DNA of 64,000 nt, taken from contig NZ_LT827010.1 in assembly GCF_900119315.1 (NCBI RefSeq), positions 4,931,001 through 4,995,000 of the forward strand. Reading direction: 5' to 3'. The DNA is from Actinoplanes sp. SE50/110 (GTDB lineage: Bacteria; Actinomycetota; Actinomycetes; Mycobacteriales; Micromonosporaceae). Below, in pieces: positions 25,449-35,188 of this stretch. The notes below the pieces were generated by a model. That model ran no database searches. It was not told the origin of the DNA and saw only the letters and a list, made by a program, of their open reading frames with translations. Position 1 is the stretch's first letter. The number at the start of each line of letters is the position of its first letter. The translations under genes and the position numbers were made by a program.

Positions 25449-26660
25449 TCAGTCGAAGCCCATTGTCGGCTTCGGATCGGGGCCCGGCAAAAGCCCCTCA
25501 CCATGATCATCTCTGTCACCGGCGGCACGGGTGATGGGATCGAGGTCGGCCACCAGGGCTTCCAGCCGGGCTTCCTCGTACAGCCCGTCGGCGTCGGGCA
25601 GCCATTCGGTGGCGCCGGGTAAGGCGAGCATCTCGGTGAGGAAGCCGCGGCCCGCGGCGTCACGGTCAGCGGTGACCCGGAGTCGGACGCCGTCGGCGGC
25701 GAGGCCACGCAGCAGTGTCCAGGCTGCTGATGAGGGCCGTCCGTAGATACAGACCAGCGGCAGGCAGGCGCTGCCGAGTCGGTCGGCGGCGGCCTCGGCG
25801 ACGGCGGGGTTCTCGCAGACGCGCACGACGGTCAGGTCGGGTCCGGGTGTCCAGTCTCCGCGCAGGCTGCGGCTGGTCAGCCAGACCGGTTCGCCGTGTA
25901 CGGCTGCCGCGCCCGCGATCCGGGCGGCCGGTGCCTTCCCGATCAGGGGAAGGTTGAGGACCAGGACGGTGGCGGAGACTTCGTCGCAGCCGATGCCGTA
26001 CTGGGACCACACCTGCCGCCACCGGTCGGCGGTCAGCGCGGTGTCGGCGGCGAAGGCGGCGTCATCGTCCGCGGCGGCCGCGGCGGCCGCGAGTAGCCGG
26101 GCGGCGGCGCGGCCGAGGTCGTGGTCGCGGTCGAGGCGGTGTGGGTCGCCGTAGAGGGAGTTGGCGATTTCGGCGAGGGGACGGCCGGTGCCGGGCAACG
26201 CTTGCCACAGGTGTTGCAGGTCGTCGGAGCGGCGGGTGGCGGTCTCGGGGTCGGTGCCGAGCCAGCGGCGTTTGCGGGCCAGGCGGACGGCGTGATCGGG
26301 TAGGCCTGCGGTGGTGAGGCCGGTGTAGGCGGCGTCGATGCGGGCGGCGGCGCGGGCGGCGGCTTCGTCACGGCGGCCGCGAACGTCCTCGATGGCGCCG
26401 CCGGTACGGGTCAGCAGGTCGAGCAGGTCGTCGCCGGCTCGGAGGAGGGCGGCACGGAGTCTGCCGAGGGTCACGGGCTGACCGGAGGTGTCCCACGCCA
26501 CGCCGAGGTAGCGGGCCACTTGGGCTCGTTGCGTCGCGGTGAGCTCGACGCGGACGATGACACCGTTGCCGGTGCGGCGTTCCTGCAGCAGTTCACGGAC
26601 GGCGGTGAGGACCTTCCGGGGGCCGGGTTGGGCGGCCCATCGGTCGGTTGCCGCGCTCAT
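25449..26660 (-). CDS. jetD: Wadjet-type JetD (TIGR02679/DUF2399 Toprim-like nuclease)
   Basis: 403 aa. The N-terminal half corresponds in position and style to DUF3323 and the C-terminal half to DUF2399. A Toprim-like site is visible: Glu in VCENPAVAEAA and Asp residues in VTADRDAAGRGF. In Wadjet systems JetD is the nuclease that cuts plasmid DNA extruded by the SMC-like JetABC complex. ATG 26660 overlaps the jetC stop as ATGA. It is the last gene of the operon. The gene is intact, but its partner jetC is broken upstream, so expression and function are doubtful. Confidence 0.8.
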   Translation of the reverse strand: MSAATDRWAAQPGPRKVLTAVRELLQERRTGNGVIVRVELTATQRAQVARYLGVAWDTSGQPVTLGRLRAALLRAGDDLLDLLTRTGGAIEDVRGRRDEAAARAAARIDAAYTGLTTAGLPDHAVRLARKRRWLGTDPETATRRSDDLQHLWQALPGTGRPLAEIANSLYGDPHRLDRDHDLGRAAARLLAAAAAAADDDAAFAADTALTADRWRQVWSQYGIGCDEVSATVLVLNLPLIGKAPAARIAGAAAVHGEPVWLTSRSLRGDWTPGPDLTVVRVCENPAVAEAAADRLGSACLPLVCIYGRPSSAAWTLLRGLAADGVRLRVTADRDAAGRGFLTEMLALPGATEWLPDADGLYEEARLEALVADLDPITRAAGDRDDHGEGLLPGPDPKPTMGFD

Positions 26661-27907
26661 GCGGGCTCGCTTTCGCCGATGCCGGCCGCGTCCGATGTCT
26701 GCTCGGTGTCGGTGTGGTCGGCTCCGTTGGTGTGCGACGGCTCGGCCGGTGCCGGGTCGGTGAGCATGGCCGCGAACAGGTCGGGACCGAGGTTTTCGGC
26801 GCTGCGGCGTGGGGTGAGTAGCCGGGTGGCGTAGTCCCCGACGGGGATCTGTTCGAGGGTGTGGCCGGCCCACAGCATCAGGGACAGGTCGACGCCGGGG
26901 ATGGGTGCGGGTGCGCGGGTGATGATCCAGACTGCGGCGGCGGGGACTTGCGCGACGGCGACCAGGGGTGCCGGGCCGGCGAGCAGGAAGTCGAGGTCGA
27001 AGTCGGTGAGCATCCGCATCATGGTGGCGCGGTTGGCCGGGTCGACGCCCTCGAAGGCTTCGTCGAGCCAGAGGGGGCGGGGTGCGTTCGGGGATTCGGA
27101 GTACAGGGCGACCAGGGTGGCCAGCAAAGGTTGCAGGAGGGTGACGACTTTGCCGCCGCCGGAGTCGACGCCGTGGACTTTCCTGGTGAGGTCCTTCCAT
27201 CGGTTCTCGTCCTCGTCGCTGTCGCCGACCTTGTATTGGGCGACCACGTCGAACCAGGCGCGGTAGTCGAGGAGTTCAGCGAGGCGGTCGGTCCAGTCTT
27301 CGGTCCCGACGAGGCCGGCTTCCTGGGCTTCGCGGAGGCGGGCGCCGAGGAACAGTTGGATCTGTTGTTGCGCGGCGTCGGATTCGATGGTGCCGTCCAG
27401 GAGTGCTTTGAGGATTTTGAAGCCGGGGGTCTGGCCTTCCGCGGGGACGCGACGCAGTCGCAGGGTGGTCTTGTTGGCGCCGGTCGGGTGTTTCTCGAGG
27501 ACATCGTTGACGATCTTGAGCAGGGTGATGACCTTCCGCATCCGGTCGGCGAGGTGGTCGATGAAGGTGGACGAGAGAAGTTCGGTGTACATCTGGTGGA
27601 GCTTCTCGTCGTGGGTGCGCGACAGGTCGTCGACCAGTTTCTGCAGGTGCAGGATGGCTTCGGCGGGGTCGAGCGGGGTGCCGGAGGCATCGACGATCAG
27701 AGTGACCGACGGCAGGGGGTGCTGTTCGTCGGCTTCGGTGGTGATGACGGAGCGACCGCCGTGGGCTTCCAGAACGGTGCGAAGGTCAATCAGGGCGCTG
27801 CCGAGCATGCGGGAGAGGGCGGCTTCGGCGCGTTTGGCTTTGTCGTCGAGGCGGTCGGGCCACGTCAGCGGGCGTAGGTGCTCGGTGGCGGTGCGGGCGT
27901 GGGCTAG
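26657..27907 (-). pseudogene. jetC: 3' part of jetC, separated by IS481-family element
   Basis: This segment encodes the C-terminal part of a TIGR02680-type SMC-like ATPase. It carries the signature-like DSGGGKVVTLLQPLLATLVAL and the Walker B-type PLWLDEAFEGVD, then DFDLDFLLAG and a final acidic tail. In frame it continues the 5' part (29008-32140) once the IS and one CTAG are removed. There is no start codon or ribosome-binding site of its own, so it should not be translated efficiently. It overlaps jetD by 4 bp at the stop. Confidence 0.85.
27904..27907. repeat. Left copy of target-site duplication CTAG
   Basis: CTAG directly abuts the left end of the insertion element and is repeated at 29008-29011. 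IS481-family elements are known to prefer CTAG targets. Confidence 0.85.
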
Positions 27908-28902
27908 CTGTACTGACCCGAGAGGTTGGGGACGCGGCTGGCGGGTGGTAGGCCGTTGAGTGCGGTGTGTCCGCGGTGGTGATTGTAGGTGTGTAGCCAG
28001 GCGGGCAGGGCTTCGCGGCGTTCGGTTTCGGTGCGGTAGGCCCGGGCGTAGGCCCATTCGTCGAGCATGGTGCGGTTGAAGCGTTCGACTTTTCCGTTGG
28101 TCTGGGGCCGGTAGGGGCGGGTGCGTTTGTGGGTGATGCCGGCGGCGGCGAGTGCGTCATGCCATAGGTGGGAGCGGTAGCAGGAGCCGTTGTCGGTCAG
28201 TACCCGTTTGACGGTGATGCCCCGGCTGGTGAACCAGGCGTGGGCGCGTTGCCAGAAGGCTGTGGCTGTCTCGCGGGTCTCGTCGGGCAGGATTTCGGTG
28301 TAGGCCAGCCGGGAGTGGTCGTCAACAGCGTTGTGCAGGTAGTGGTAGCCGAGGTTGGGCCGGCCGTGGTGGGTGCGGGGACGGGCCGGGTCCCGGTGGG
28401 CCGAGCTGTGGCGGTTGCCGTCGGCCCGGCCGTGGACGCGGTGGCCGCCGCCGTCGGGGATGTTGCCGAGTTTCTTGATGTCGACATGGACCAGATCGCC
28501 TGGTGTGTCGTGTTCGTAGCGGCGGATCGGCCGGCTGGTGGCCCGGTCCAGGTGGGTGAGCCTGGCGAGCCGGTAGCGGGTCAGGACCCGGTGCACGGTG
28601 GCCGGGTTCAGGCTCAGGAAGTAGGCGATCCGGGCGGGTCCCCAACGGCGCAGGATGCGGACCTTGATGATTCGCCGCTCAGTGCGGGTCGGAGTCTGTG
28701 ACGGGCTGTGGTGTGGTCGCGAGGAACGGTCGGTCATACCCGCCGGCCCGTCGGTGCGGTAGCGGTCGGCCCACCGTTTCGCTGTGGTCGTGCTGACCTG
28801 GAAACGTTCGGCGGCTCGCCGTAGCGGCCATCGGTCATCGACCACGCAGCGCGCCAGGCGCAGCCTGCCGGTCTCGGACAAGGGTGCATTACGGTGGGGC
28901 AT
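27904..28902 (-). CDS. IS481-family DDE transposase
   Basis: 332 aa from ATG 28902, which has GGAGG five bases upstream. The N-terminal helix-turn-helix (RRAAERFQVSTTTAKRWADRYR) precedes an rve-type catalytic domain with Asp in LVHVDIKKLG, Asp in VLTDNGSCYRS and Glu in NGKVERFNRTML. It is full length and looks active. The TAG stop codon lies outside the element: its three bases come from the flanking CTAG target copy. Confidence 0.92.
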   Translation of the reverse strand: MPHRNAPLSETGRLRLARCVVDDRWPLRRAAERFQVSTTTAKRWADRYRTDGPAGMTDRSSRPHHSPSQTPTRTERRIIKVRILRRWGPARIAYFLSLNPATVHRVLTRYRLARLTHLDRATSRPIRRYEHDTPGDLVHVDIKKLGNIPDGGGHRVHGRADGNRHSSAHRDPARPRTHHGRPNLGYHYLHNAVDDHSRLAYTEILPDETRETATAFWQRAHAWFTSRGITVKRVLTDNGSCYRSHLWHDALAAAGITHKRTRPYRPQTNGKVERFNRTMLDEWAYARAYRTETERREALPAWLHTYNHHRGHTALNGLPPASRVPNLSGQYS

Positions 28903-29007
28903 GAGGGCCTCCGCAGGTTCGGGGTAGGACGTCGCAATCCACACCGAACCCGAAGGCCCTCACCTATTTCAAGATCTCCCCGTCACCAACGTCCGTGGTC
29001 AGTACAG
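27908..29007. mobile_element. IS481-family insertion sequence, 1100 bp
   Basis: The ends are imperfect inverted repeats of about 30 bp, identical over the outer 11 bases (CTGTACTGACC). Both sides are flanked by CTAG. One minus-strand transposase gene fills the element. It sits inside jetC in the same orientation as the host gene. Nothing suggests passenger genes. Confidence 0.9.
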
Positions 29008-29011
29008 CTAG
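29008..29011. repeat. Right copy of target-site duplication CTAG
   Basis: Second CTAG copy, abutting the right end of the IS481-family element and matching 27904-27907. Confidence 0.85.
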
Positions 29012-32000
29012 CGCGGCGGGCAGGTCGCGGCTGTCCGGGGTGGGCAGGTTGCGGGCGGTGGTGAGACCGGCGTCGACGGGGGTCCACCAGGCGGTGGCTG
29101 CGACGTCGCGGTGTTCACCGGCTGCGGTGTGGTCCTTGCAGGCGCTCTTCCAGGCGTTCTCGGCTTCGCCTGCCTCTTTGGAGCGGGCCAGGCCTTCGCG
29201 TCGGCTGGCTGAGATCGACGGGCCGTATTCCTCGACTCTGCGTTCGAGTTCCTCGGCCTGGGCGAACAGCTGTTGAGCGTCGGCGTCCACGAATTGTTCG
29301 GCCAGGGTCGCGTTCGTGTCGGCCAGTTCGGCGGCTGCCGCTTCGTCCTCGGCGAGGGTGGTAGCGGCGCTGACCCGATCCTCTTCGGTGATGAACCGGT
29401 CGGCGGCATCGGTTGCGGCAGCGGTGGCGGCGGTGAGCCCGCGCAGTGCCAGCCTCAGGGTGCCGGCGGCGGTGGCGGTGGTGTCGAGGGCCGCGGCAAG
29501 TGCGTCAAGGTGTTCTTCTCCGGTGGGCAGCCGGTTGTCGGTGCCGTAGCGGGTGACCTCTGCTGACTTCTCCTGCGACAGGGTGCGGGCATGCGCCTCG
29601 CGGCTGCGGGCGTCGCGGTGGGCGGTGCCGGCCTTCTCGGCTTCGGCGGTCGCGGCAGTGTGAGCGGCGGCGGCAGCGACCACGTCGGCGTCGGTGGGTG
29701 CCTGTCCGGCGATGGCGCGCAGGCTGGTGACGCGGGTGCTGACGGTGTCTGCTTCACCGGCGAGGCGCTGCGCTTCGTCGCGGAACGCGGTGGCCCGTGC
29801 GCGTAGTTCTGCGATGTTGCGGCGGCGGGTCGCGGCGCGGGCGGCGGTGCCGATCAATGCAGCGCCGTGTTCGGCGGGCGCTGCCCGGCCGGCTGCGGCG
29901 GTGGTTTGCCAGCGTCCGTCGGCGGCGAGGCACACGGTCGTGGTGAGCGGGCCGTCAGGGGTGTAGCCGATGCCGTGGAGGACCTTCGTGACGGCCTCGG
30001 TGAGGGTGGCGGCGTCTTCGGCGGGTTGGAGAACGGCGGCCAGCGAGGTTGTCGCGGCAGGCAGGGTGCCGGTGGTGATGACGACGTCGGCACCGTGCTC
30101 GGGGTTGAAGGTGCCGTCGGGAGTGACCCAGGTGTCGAGCAGGCCCGCGGCGGCCAGGGCCGCCTCGACATGGTCGAGGACGGCGGGGTCGAGATCGTCG
30201 ACCGGATCGAGCAGTCGCCACAGCGGGGCGCCCGCCGCTGTGGGGAAGGCGGGGCGTTCACGGCGGGTCCAGCGGGCCGGCGGGCTCGGGATGGGGTCGC
30301 CGGCGGCGGCGAGCCGGTCAGCTTCGGCGTCCGCCGCGGCTGCTTGGTGGGTGGCCGTTTTCGCGGCGGCGCGCAGGTCGGCGGCGCGGGTGATCAGCGG
30401 TACGGTGACCGGTTCGAGCCACTGGTGGGTCAGCAGGGCGGTGAGCAGTTCCCGGGGCCGCTCGACGCGGGTCTGGTCGGTGACGGCGGTGATCCACTGG
30501 GTGCGGATCTCGGTCGGTGGCGCCCATTCGTCGAGTGCCGAAGCCCAGCGTTCCAGGTCGTCCGACAGCGTCTGCACCGCTTGCTGCAGAGCATTCTCGG
30601 TGGCGGTGGCTGCGGCCGTCCGATTGTGGAGTTCGGTTTGCGCCTTCTGCGCCAGGTCGTCGAGGGTGTTCCAGGTCGCGGCGGCGGTGCTGGCGGCGCG
30701 GATGAGTTTGCGGAGAGCGGCGACTTGCCCGCGGCGGTTGGCGATTGCGGCGTCGAACCGGTCCACGTCGCCGGCGGCTGCCCAGGCCGGTGCGTGTTCG
30801 CCGAGCCCGGCGGCGGTGGCGGCCTCGACAGCGTGCCCGCCCGCGATCTCGACCTCGTCTCGGGCAACGCCGAGCTCTGCCCGGGTCGTGTCGCGACGGC
30901 CGGTTGCCTTCTGCAGGTCAACGCGGGTCGTGGCCAGTTGGGCGGTGGCCTTGCGGGCGCGCTCAGCAGCGGCGTTGGCGTCGGCGCGCAGGCGTTTCGC
31001 GTCGTCGGCGCGGTCAACGGCGGTCGTGTACGCCGATGAGCGCAGCAGCTGCATCAGGTCGGCGCGGGTCCGTCCGAGGGCCTTCTCCAGGTCGATGGTG
31101 TTCTGAGTCTCCTCGTTGAGGCGGGCGCGCGCCTGCTCAAGCTTCCTTTCCGCCGCGGTGGCGTCGTCGCCGGCCTTGATGAACGCAGCGTCAGCGGCGA
31201 TCAGTGTGTCGGCGTGCAGCCGCAGGACGGCATCGGCCCAGGGCCGCCACGCCCGGTTGAGGTAGACGGTGATCGCCTTGCGGGCTTCGTCGGCGTGGTC
31301 ACGGTCGTGGGCCAGCTGTTCGAGTTCCTGCCAGCCGTTGGCCAGCTCGGTCACCTCGCTTTTCGCGACCGGCGGAAGCGCGGAACGGATCTGGGAGGTG
31401 AACCAGGCCGGGTCGAGTTTCTGCCCCAGGTGTGGGGTACGCAGCACCTTCAGCATCTCGATCACGGTCGCATAGCGTTCGGTGTCGTCGAAGCCGAACA
31501 GGTCGGTGGCGAGCCGCTCGGTGTAGTCCGCGCCCTTCGGGTAGACAGTGAGCCCGTCGACGCCCTCGAGTTCCCTGGGCTCGGTGACCGCCTGTCCGAC
31601 GGCCAGGTCCAGGCCGTCGCGGACGCGGGCGGTGCCGCGGCAGACGACCCAGGCCCGGGTCATCTGCTTCACGCCGCGTTTGGTCTGGGTGTAGAGCATG
31701 GTGGTGAAGAATTCGGGGGCGCCGAGCGGGCCGACGCGGCCGTATTCGACCCAGGCCCAGCCCCGGTTGGTCGAGGTGGAGGCGTCACGCCGGTCCCGGT
31801 CGTCGGTGACGGGTTCGACGTAGTACCGGTATTCCTTCTCGGACTCGCCGAAGGTGTCGACGTACTTGCGGTCGAGGCTGCCGGCGAGCATGAGCAGCGT
31901 GGTCAAGGCCATCATGGTGGACTTGCCGGACTGGTTCTGGCCGACGAACTGGGCCCGGCCGTCAGCGAACCAGTACTCGGCGACGTCGAATTCCCACAGT

Positions 32001-32140
32001 CCGATCACGCCTGCGCGCAGGACCTGCCAGCGGCTGCGGGACGGGGCGGGGAGTCCGGCGGTGGTCACGGCGTCACGCCAGGCGGCCAGTTGCTCGTCGG
32101 TGGCGGCCGGCCCCGGCGCGGGCAGGTCGATCATCGTCAT
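29008..32140 (-). pseudogene. jetC: 5' part of jetC (TIGR02680 SMC-like ATPase), interrupted by IS
   Basis: ATG 32140 overlaps the jetB stop as ATGA. Walker A is GQNQSGKS (residues 67-74) after an FDVAEYWFADGRAQF strand, followed by long Ala/Glu/Arg-rich coiled coils, as in SMC/MukB-like condensins. After residue 1043 the frame enters the IS and stops at 28964-28966, adding about 15 foreign residues. The truncated product keeps Walker A but has lost the signature and Walker B, so it cannot hydrolyse ATP. Joined to 26657-27903 it gives 1459 aa without any other lesion, suggesting a recent insertion. Confidence 0.88.
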
Positions 32141-33300
32141 CGGGTGGGCTCCGTGGTGTCGATCAGGGTGATGTCGGGGTCCCGGTAACGCCCTGCGACC
32201 GGTGACAACGTCCACGAGCCGTCGGCGCCGACCTGGAGCAGGCCGAGTTCGGTCAGGATCGTTTCGGCGTCGGCGCGCACGCTGCCGGGCACGGTTTTCT
32301 GGTCTTTCGACATGTAGTCGCCGCGCCATGCCACAAGGTCGTCGACGACCTCGTCGACCTGTGTGCCGGTCAGTCGGACCGTGCCGGTGGAGGTCCGGGC
32401 GCCGTGGCGGCCGGCGAGGTCGGCCATCAGCAGCGCGACCCAGTCCGCGGCGCGGGCGCGGGGCCAGTCGACGACGCTCGGCTGCCGGTCGGGATCATCC
32501 GGTAGGACGAGGAGCAGGCCCTCGGCGCGCGCTTCCACCGTGCCGCCGGTCATCTGCGCCAGATCGGCGGTGCGCAGGCCGCGGGCTTTGCGCAGCGCGT
32601 CGGCGTCGTGTTCGTCGAGGTCGGCGTAGACGACGGCGGGGGTTTCCAGCAGCTCTCGCAGCTGCCGCACGGTGCGGGTCGCGGCCAGCTGCTCAGCATC
32701 GGCCGCGGCGGTGTGCAGGGCCGCGGCCAGGACGTCGGGGCTGGTCATCAGCAGCAGGGCGTCCCGGTCGACGTCATAGCCGGCGCCGGGCCCGGCACCG
32801 TCTTCGGTCCAGTCGAGCAGCATTTCGTCGCTGGTGCGGCGGCGTAGCACTCCCCAGTCGGCGAGCAGGGTGGCGGCGTCACGCAGCAGCCGCCGTTGCG
32901 GTTTCAGTTCCGGGTCGTAGCCGGTGACGGTGGACCCGGCGGCGCCGGTCAGGTCGCGGACCATGTCGGACAGCTGCTGCAGGGTGACGGTGGTCGAGAC
33001 TTCTTCACAGCAGGCGGCGAGGCAGCACGCCAGTGCCAGCAGTCGCCGGCCGGGCGCGCCGGCGGGGCGTGGTGGTGCGGTGACCTGTCCGCCGATCGGT
33101 ACCCGGATGAGACGGACGGCGCGGCCGACGCGTTGGATGCGGTAGCCGGCGCGGCGAGCGTGGTCGGTGATCTGGCGTTGGTGGCGCAGCACGTGCCGGT
33201 GCAGGATCCGGTTGGTGGCCGGGGTGATCAGGGGTTGGGCGAGCAGACCGAGGAATGCCTGCTGGGCCTGCTTTTCGACGGCGGAGGTCGCGGTGTTCAC
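32137..33300 (-). CDS. jetB: Wadjet-type JetB (TIGR02678/DUF2398 kite-like subunit)
   Basis: 387 aa. Winged-helix segments are visible (AFLGLLAQPLITPATNRILHRHVLRHQ; LKPQRRLLRDAATLLADWGVLRRR), as is a conserved TRTVRQLRELLETPAVVYADLDE stretch. These match the DUF2398 proteins that always accompany TIGR02677, 02679 and 02680 genes. In Wadjet the protein acts as the kite subunit that dimerizes and bridges the SMC-like ATPase and kleisin. The start overlaps the jetA stop and the end overlaps the jetC start, each by 4 bp. Confidence 0.82.
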   Translation of the reverse strand: MNTATSAVEKQAQQAFLGLLAQPLITPATNRILHRHVLRHQRQITDHARRAGYRIQRVGRAVRLIRVPIGGQVTAPPRPAGAPGRRLLALACCLAACCEEVSTTVTLQQLSDMVRDLTGAAGSTVTGYDPELKPQRRLLRDAATLLADWGVLRRRTSDEMLLDWTEDGAGPGAGYDVDRDALLLMTSPDVLAAALHTAAADAEQLAATRTVRQLRELLETPAVVYADLDEHDADALRKARGLRTADLAQMTGGTVEARAEGLLLVLPDDPDRQPSVVDWPRARAADWVALLMADLAGRHGARTSTGTVRLTGTQVDEVVDDLVAWRGDYMSKDQKTVPGSVRADAETILTELGLLQVGADGSWTLSPVAGRYRDPDITLIDTTEPTR

Positions 33301-34868
33301 GGGCGGCTCCCGGCCGGGGTGATGTGCAGGGCGATGTCGGGGTGGACCAGGCGTCCGTCGGGGGTGTGCACGATCGCGGCGGGTGCGCCGTCTGGTGGCG
33401 GGTCGGCGTGCAGCAGCCAGCGCGCGTCGCCGGTGGTCGCCGACCTGATGCCGGTCGGGTCGGGGCGGGCTGCGGCGATCGTGGCCAGCAGAACGAGCAG
33501 CATCTGCAGCTCATCGGCGCTTACGTTGCGCCATTGCGAGAGTCGCTGCCCGGACCGGGCGAGGATCGCGGCTTCGGTGAGCGCGGCGTGCGCTGCCATG
33601 CGGGCAGCACGTTCCCGGGCGGCGCGTTTGGCGCCCGTGCGGTCGGCGATGCGGGCTGCGGTGCCGGTCACGGCTTTGGGGCCTTGTTTACGCAGCCGTG
33701 CTTCGATCGGGACCGGGTCGGCTTCCCAGAACGACACCGCGCCGGCGCTGCCGGCCGGCGGGTTCGTCTCGCCCGGTAGGTGCCGGGCGGAGAAAAGCCC
33801 GGTGGCGGCGCACCACAGTCGCCAGGCGGCGTGGTCGTCGGCGGCTGATTCCAGGCGTGCCGCCAGGGCGAGCAGTTCGGCACGCCGGGAGACGTGCCCG
33901 CCGACCGCGGCAAGGGTGCGCTGCCCGCGCAGGAGCGGCCCGATCGTGTCGCGCATCTGCCGGCGTAGTTTGCGGGCCTGGCAGTCCGGGCCGTCGAACC
34001 AGCGCCGCAGCGTTTGCAGGGTGTGCTGGTGAGTGTCGACCAAGGCGTCGATCGCCGGGTTGTCGGCGTTGGTGCCGAGGGTGTGTACGGCGATGCGCCG
34101 CCACACCCCAGCCGGGAGCAGGGCGAGTTTCCCGGCACGGGTGGTGATCGTGTCGGAGTGGGTGTCGATGCCGGCGCCCCACATGTCGACGTAGCGGCGC
34201 AGCGTCTCCTGCACGGTGGTGATCTTTTCCGGCGTCGGGGCCCCGGCCAGGGCCCCGGCGAGGCGGGCCTGCCAGCCGGCGGCGGCTTTCACCATCGACT
34301 GATGCGTGGTGGCGATCACCGACCAGGCTGCGGCGGCTGCGGCCGGGTCGGTGCGGGCGTACTCGTACAGCAGGTTCAGGTTCGCGGTCAGGATGCCGGG
34401 GGCGAGAGTGGCGGCGGCTTCGGCCGCGCTGTCATCCCCGAGCGAGGTGATTGCCCGGTGCAGCTGGGCGACGGTCTCGGTCAGCTGGTACCGGTCTCGG
34501 TCGAGGACGAATTCAGCGTCCCGGACGGCTTTGTCCTGGAACGTGTACACCACACCCCAGCGTTCGAGCCGGGCCATCCGTTCCTTGAGCCGGAAGCCGG
34601 GATCATCGAGCAGGGCCGTGTCGACGCCGAGGTGGCGCAGGCGCCTGCGCAGCAGATCGGGCAGTTCGGTGGCGGCGACGCCGGTCAGCGTGTGTTCCTG
34701 CTCGGCCAGCAGCACGTCCACGATCAGCCGGTACTGCGCCGCAAACCGGCTGGTCAGATAGCTTGCCTGCAGCAGGCCGCCGGGGAGGCCGGCGAGCTGC
34801 CACAGGTCGAGGCCCGCAGCGGGACGTTCGTCGTCATCGTCCTCGGAACTGTCCGGCCGCACCCGCAT
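33297..34868 (-). CDS. jetA: Wadjet-type JetA (TIGR02677/DUF2397 kleisin-like subunit)
   Basis: 523 aa. After an acidic N-terminus comes LWQLAGLPGGLLQASYLTSRFAAQYRLIVDVLLAEQE, then a winged-helix-like segment and long helices, and a C-terminal wing near TTGDARWLLHADPPPDG, as in DUF2397 proteins. JetA is the kleisin that closes the SMC-like ring. It is the first gene of the operon. The 320-bp gap before it (34869-35188) must hold the operon promoter. The start may be one of several near residue 1; ATG-equivalent 34868 gives an acidic disordered tail. Confidence 0.8.
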   Translation of the reverse strand: MRVRPDSSEDDDDERPAAGLDLWQLAGLPGGLLQASYLTSRFAAQYRLIVDVLLAEQEHTLTGVAATELPDLLRRRLRHLGVDTALLDDPGFRLKERMARLERWGVVYTFQDKAVRDAEFVLDRDRYQLTETVAQLHRAITSLGDDSAAEAAATLAPGILTANLNLLYEYARTDPAAAAAAWSVIATTHQSMVKAAAGWQARLAGALAGAPTPEKITTVQETLRRYVDMWGAGIDTHSDTITTRAGKLALLPAGVWRRIAVHTLGTNADNPAIDALVDTHQHTLQTLRRWFDGPDCQARKLRRQMRDTIGPLLRGQRTLAAVGGHVSRRAELLALAARLESAADDHAAWRLWCAATGLFSARHLPGETNPPAGSAGAVSFWEADPVPIEARLRKQGPKAVTGTAARIADRTGAKRAARERAARMAAHAALTEAAILARSGQRLSQWRNVSADELQMLLVLLATIAAARPDPTGIRSATTGDARWLLHADPPPDGAPAAIVHTPDGRLVHPDIALHITPAGSRP

Positions 34869-35188
34869 CCCTTTCTTCGCCGCAGTCCGACCGCGCGCTC
34901 ATGCCTGCGACATGCGGACCGGGCGAGCTGCCGTTCGGCGAGCATAAAAGCTGGTTGCGGCAGTTCCCGCCTGGCGGGTTCGTCCAGGTGACAAAACCCA
35001 CCATGATCAACTGATGGCGTTGTGCAGTCACGGCACCACTCAACATCACCGTTCCGCTCGGGGCGGGACAACTGTCCACTCCTTGACACTTGTCGGCCGG
35101 GACATCCCGGAGCCGGCCCGGCCGGGGGTGGACCGTTGCGGCGCGGCGGGTCAAGATGTGGCTTGGACCACCATCCGGGGAGGCACTC
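34869..35188. other. Divergent promoter region of the jet operon and acyl-CoA ligase
   Basis: No gene seen. A TTGACA at 35083-35088 resembles a -35 element but lacks a convincing -10 at normal spacing. GGGGAGG at 35177-35183 is the ribosome-binding site of the ligase gene. Confidence 0.4.

Noticed and set aside
27908..29007. Larger transposon carrying part of the jet operon
   Set aside because: Terminal repeats and CTAG duplication bound exactly 1100 bp, and the jet genes rejoin in frame without it.
35083..35111. Strong sigma-70 promoter from TTGACA at 35083
   Set aside because: No -10 element at 16-19 bp spacing.
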